From Temnopleurus reevesii (taxonomy: Eukaryota; Echinodermata; Echinoidea; Temnopleuroida; Temnopleuridae), in assembly GCA_036244855.1 (NCBI GenBank), contig BQKZ01007218.1:30574-48128 (forward strand): a stretch of DNA of 17,555 bases, read 5' to 3'. Shown here in pieces: positions 15,686-17,555 of this stretch (position 1 is the first letter of the stretch; each line of letters begins with the position of its first letter). Made by a program: the position numbers and the translations under genes. The notes under the pieces were generated by a model that had not been told where the DNA came from, ran no database searches, and saw only the letters and a program-made list of their open reading frames with translations.

Positions 15686-16615
15686 TATTCTTTTTTTATT
15701 ATAGATAATCGAAAAGTTAGAGTCAGCTTGCTGATAACAAACTTTCAACCAAATCAAGAGTGTAAAAATCCTGTTTCTTAATTACGTATTTTTTTATATT
15801 TGTATTCGTATATACTTAATTTCGTGATCATGGAACGTTCGAGATGCCCTTGTTTTGAAACATTTTTTTAAGTTTGCTGTAATTGAAAGAACATTTTGGC
15901 CTACCATCTAACTTATTATAAGCTATCCTTTTATGAAACTTGAGATAGAGGCTGACTTCATCTATTGCATCGGGTAAACTTTATCGTTTTTTTTTTACTC
16001 CCTAAATCTACATCTATTCCACCGCATTAAGAATTATTGACCATCCCAGGTCTCCCGCCCCGAATGACCATAAGACGGTCACACTGGCGACCTAAAGGCA
16101 GAAACCTAATACTTTAGATGTATAATATATAGGCATAATATTCCGGTTATGTAGACGTTATTTGGCCGGCCTCTGTCATATCTGCGCCCCCCCCCCCCAA
16201 AAAAAAAAGAATAATAATTTCAGCTTCGTCAACTTTTTTGTGTCATGGTATTCTTTTATTTTGTTTCACACAGAGAAGCAACATCTGTTTATCAAGCACT
16301 AACATGACTAAACTGCTAAACACAAAAGTAAAAAGAACATGTATACGACATAAACTATTTTCGTAAAGTAAAGTGGGTCATAAATAATAGATCCATATAC
16401 GCTGTGTATACTGTGCGGACACAAAAATCACAAGCCGGTTCCGATTTGAATAGCATTAAAAAGGAGCATTGAATTTGAGTTCAACTTAATTTTACAGAAA
16501 TATCTTATATCGTGTTAAAGATTAAATTTCATTCATTTTTTTTGTTGTTATTATATTGTATTTTGTATCGTATTTTCATTTAATCACGGTAAAAAAAAAA
16601 AAACCCTGCTTTCAG
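15686..16615 (+). other. Intron sequence of the docking-complex gene
   Basis: AT-rich DNA with a poly-C/poly-A junction at about 16187-16209 and other homopolymers. No exon or RNA gene is seen. The stretch CCCTGCTTTCAG ending at 16615 is a candidate acceptor. Confidence 0.5.
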
Positions 16616-16694
16616 CTATAGAAGCTGCTATTCAGCAAGACAGTGAAAAATTTATTTAAATCTGCTTCCACAACAGGGACTGAGCCCAATCATC

Positions 16695-16858
16695 ATGAAC
16701 ACGACATCGGGTAGAGGGCAAGACACGACCTCGATGGATCAAGAGGATCTCGTCAACGCCGAGGACGAGCTTAGTCAGCTTCGTCAACGGTATCGGATCG
16801 TTGAGAATGATCGCAGGGCCTACCTCGATGAGTCGAGTAAAGTCCTCAGGAAACAAAG
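16695..16858 (+). CDS. ODAD1-like: Outer-dynein-arm docking-complex protein, first coding exon (partial)
   Basis: The ATG at 16695 opens a 54-codon frame plus two bases, ending at the donor AAAG/GTGAGA (16858/16859). After a short Ser/Thr-rich start, residues 18-54 are heptad-like and charged, with a block ELSQLRQRYRIVENDRRAY then LRKQR split across the junction. From family knowledge this resembles the conserved N-terminal start of the coiled coil in ODAD1 (CCDC114), CCDC63 and Chlamydomonas DC2, which help anchor outer dynein arms to axonemal doublets. The rest of the gene lies beyond the window. The frame is open upstream to a candidate acceptor at 16676, so a longer N-terminus is possible. 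CCDC63 versus CCDC114 cannot be separated from this exon. Confidence 0.72.
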
Positions 16859-17555
16859 GTGAGAAATTCTACGGCTCCTCCTTTCCTCCTCTTAATGTAT
16901 AAATCCTCTGTCCTTTTTTTATAATTATTATTGCTATTATCCTTCCAGACATATTCTTGATCCTCCTATAAGCACACACATGCCCCAACGTACTCTCCTG
17001 GATTATTTTGTGGCGAGATATCTTCTATTTTGAGTCCATCTCCCTGTCTTTGAGTTTGAATTCGTCCCTTCTCCTTTTCTCCTGTTTTTTGATCGTCTAT
17101 GATAGTTTTGTTTCTATGGGTATGGATCTGCATTAAAAAAATCACCCTACCAGAATTTCATTTTGTCACAACTTAACATGTGGGCGTATGAAGCCTAAGA
17201 AAGCGAAAAAGTAGAATATAAATAAAATGTTATCATATTGCTCTCCCCTGGTTTAATTGGACCCGCAGTCTCCGTTTGAGAGGTTTCCGATTAATACATT
17301 TTTTGGGGACCGAAGTCTCTACACATTTGAAAAACAGAACGCGAATTAGATCACTACGTATATATAAAATTCATGTAAGCGGGTGAAATAACAACATCTA
17401 TTCTGAAAAGTCTAAAAACAATCGTTTAATCTTCGTTTCAAGCCTCTATAATTCCATAATTCCTGAGACTACTTAATGTCATTTATATACAACATTTTCG
17501 TCCTCAAAACCATCATTCATCATTGGCACCATCCACAACCCCCCCCCCCCCCCCC
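16859..17555 (+). other. Second intron of the docking-complex gene (runs off the window)
   Basis: It begins with GTGAGA. Pyrimidine-rich and AT-rich sequence follows, with no second exon that I can recognise. It ends in a C homopolymer at 17539-17555, which probably marks an assembly boundary or difficult repeat. Confidence 0.55.

Overview
The window looks like a piece of an animal nuclear genome, most likely a marine invertebrate. It is AT-rich and has spliced genes with GT..AG introns, C2H2-type zinc-finger coding sequence, (CA)n/(GA)n microsatellites, several small inverted-repeat elements and a LINE-like 3' tail. An echinoderm would fit, but nothing here proves it. Runs of C at both ends and one N at 3637 suggest draft assembly. 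There are no operons, rRNA, tRNA or CRISPR arrays that I can see.

Region by region: 1-2140 is gene-free and dominated by purine tracts, (CA)n/(CT)n microsatellites and a cluster of an inverted CCGNGGAC-type motif. Positions 2137-6610 hold repeats: a small foldback element, two copies (about 2578-3635 and 5358-6372) of a roughly 1 kb segment that each carry the same 149-bp MITE with TTA target duplications, a third MITE copy (to 4654), and another foldback (3971-4167). Positions 6608-7275 are a 668-bp foldback element with perfect 23-bp terminal inverted repeats, filled with GGTGTT/AACACC units.

Positions 7312-14860 carry a zinc-finger gene on the minus strand. Two long open frames (in 13049-11481 and 10353-8266) look like separate genes, but splice signals and phase suggest one gene. 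The model has a 5' UTR exon ending at 14743, coding exons 13848-13732 (ATG at 13828), 13049-11481, 10353-8266 and 7451-7312. All the coding introns are phase 1, and the product is about 1,297 residues. It is an acidic, nuclear-looking protein with canonical C2H2 fingers, paired CXXC modules in both halves, and a recurring unusual CX2C-X12-H-X-C finger.

From about 15277 onward a second gene runs on the plus strand. The first coding exon (16695-16858) encodes the conserved N-terminus of an outer-dynein-arm docking-complex coiled-coil protein (ODAD1/CCDC114-CCDC63 family). Its probable leader exon ends at a strong donor at 15466/15467. The two genes are head to head. The roughly 500 bp between them holds two perfect CREs, an ETS-like site, a TATA box, a forkhead site and an RFX X-box-like palindrome. 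The FOX plus X-box pair is what would be expected for a motile-cilium gene. The rest of the window, 16859-17555, is intron.
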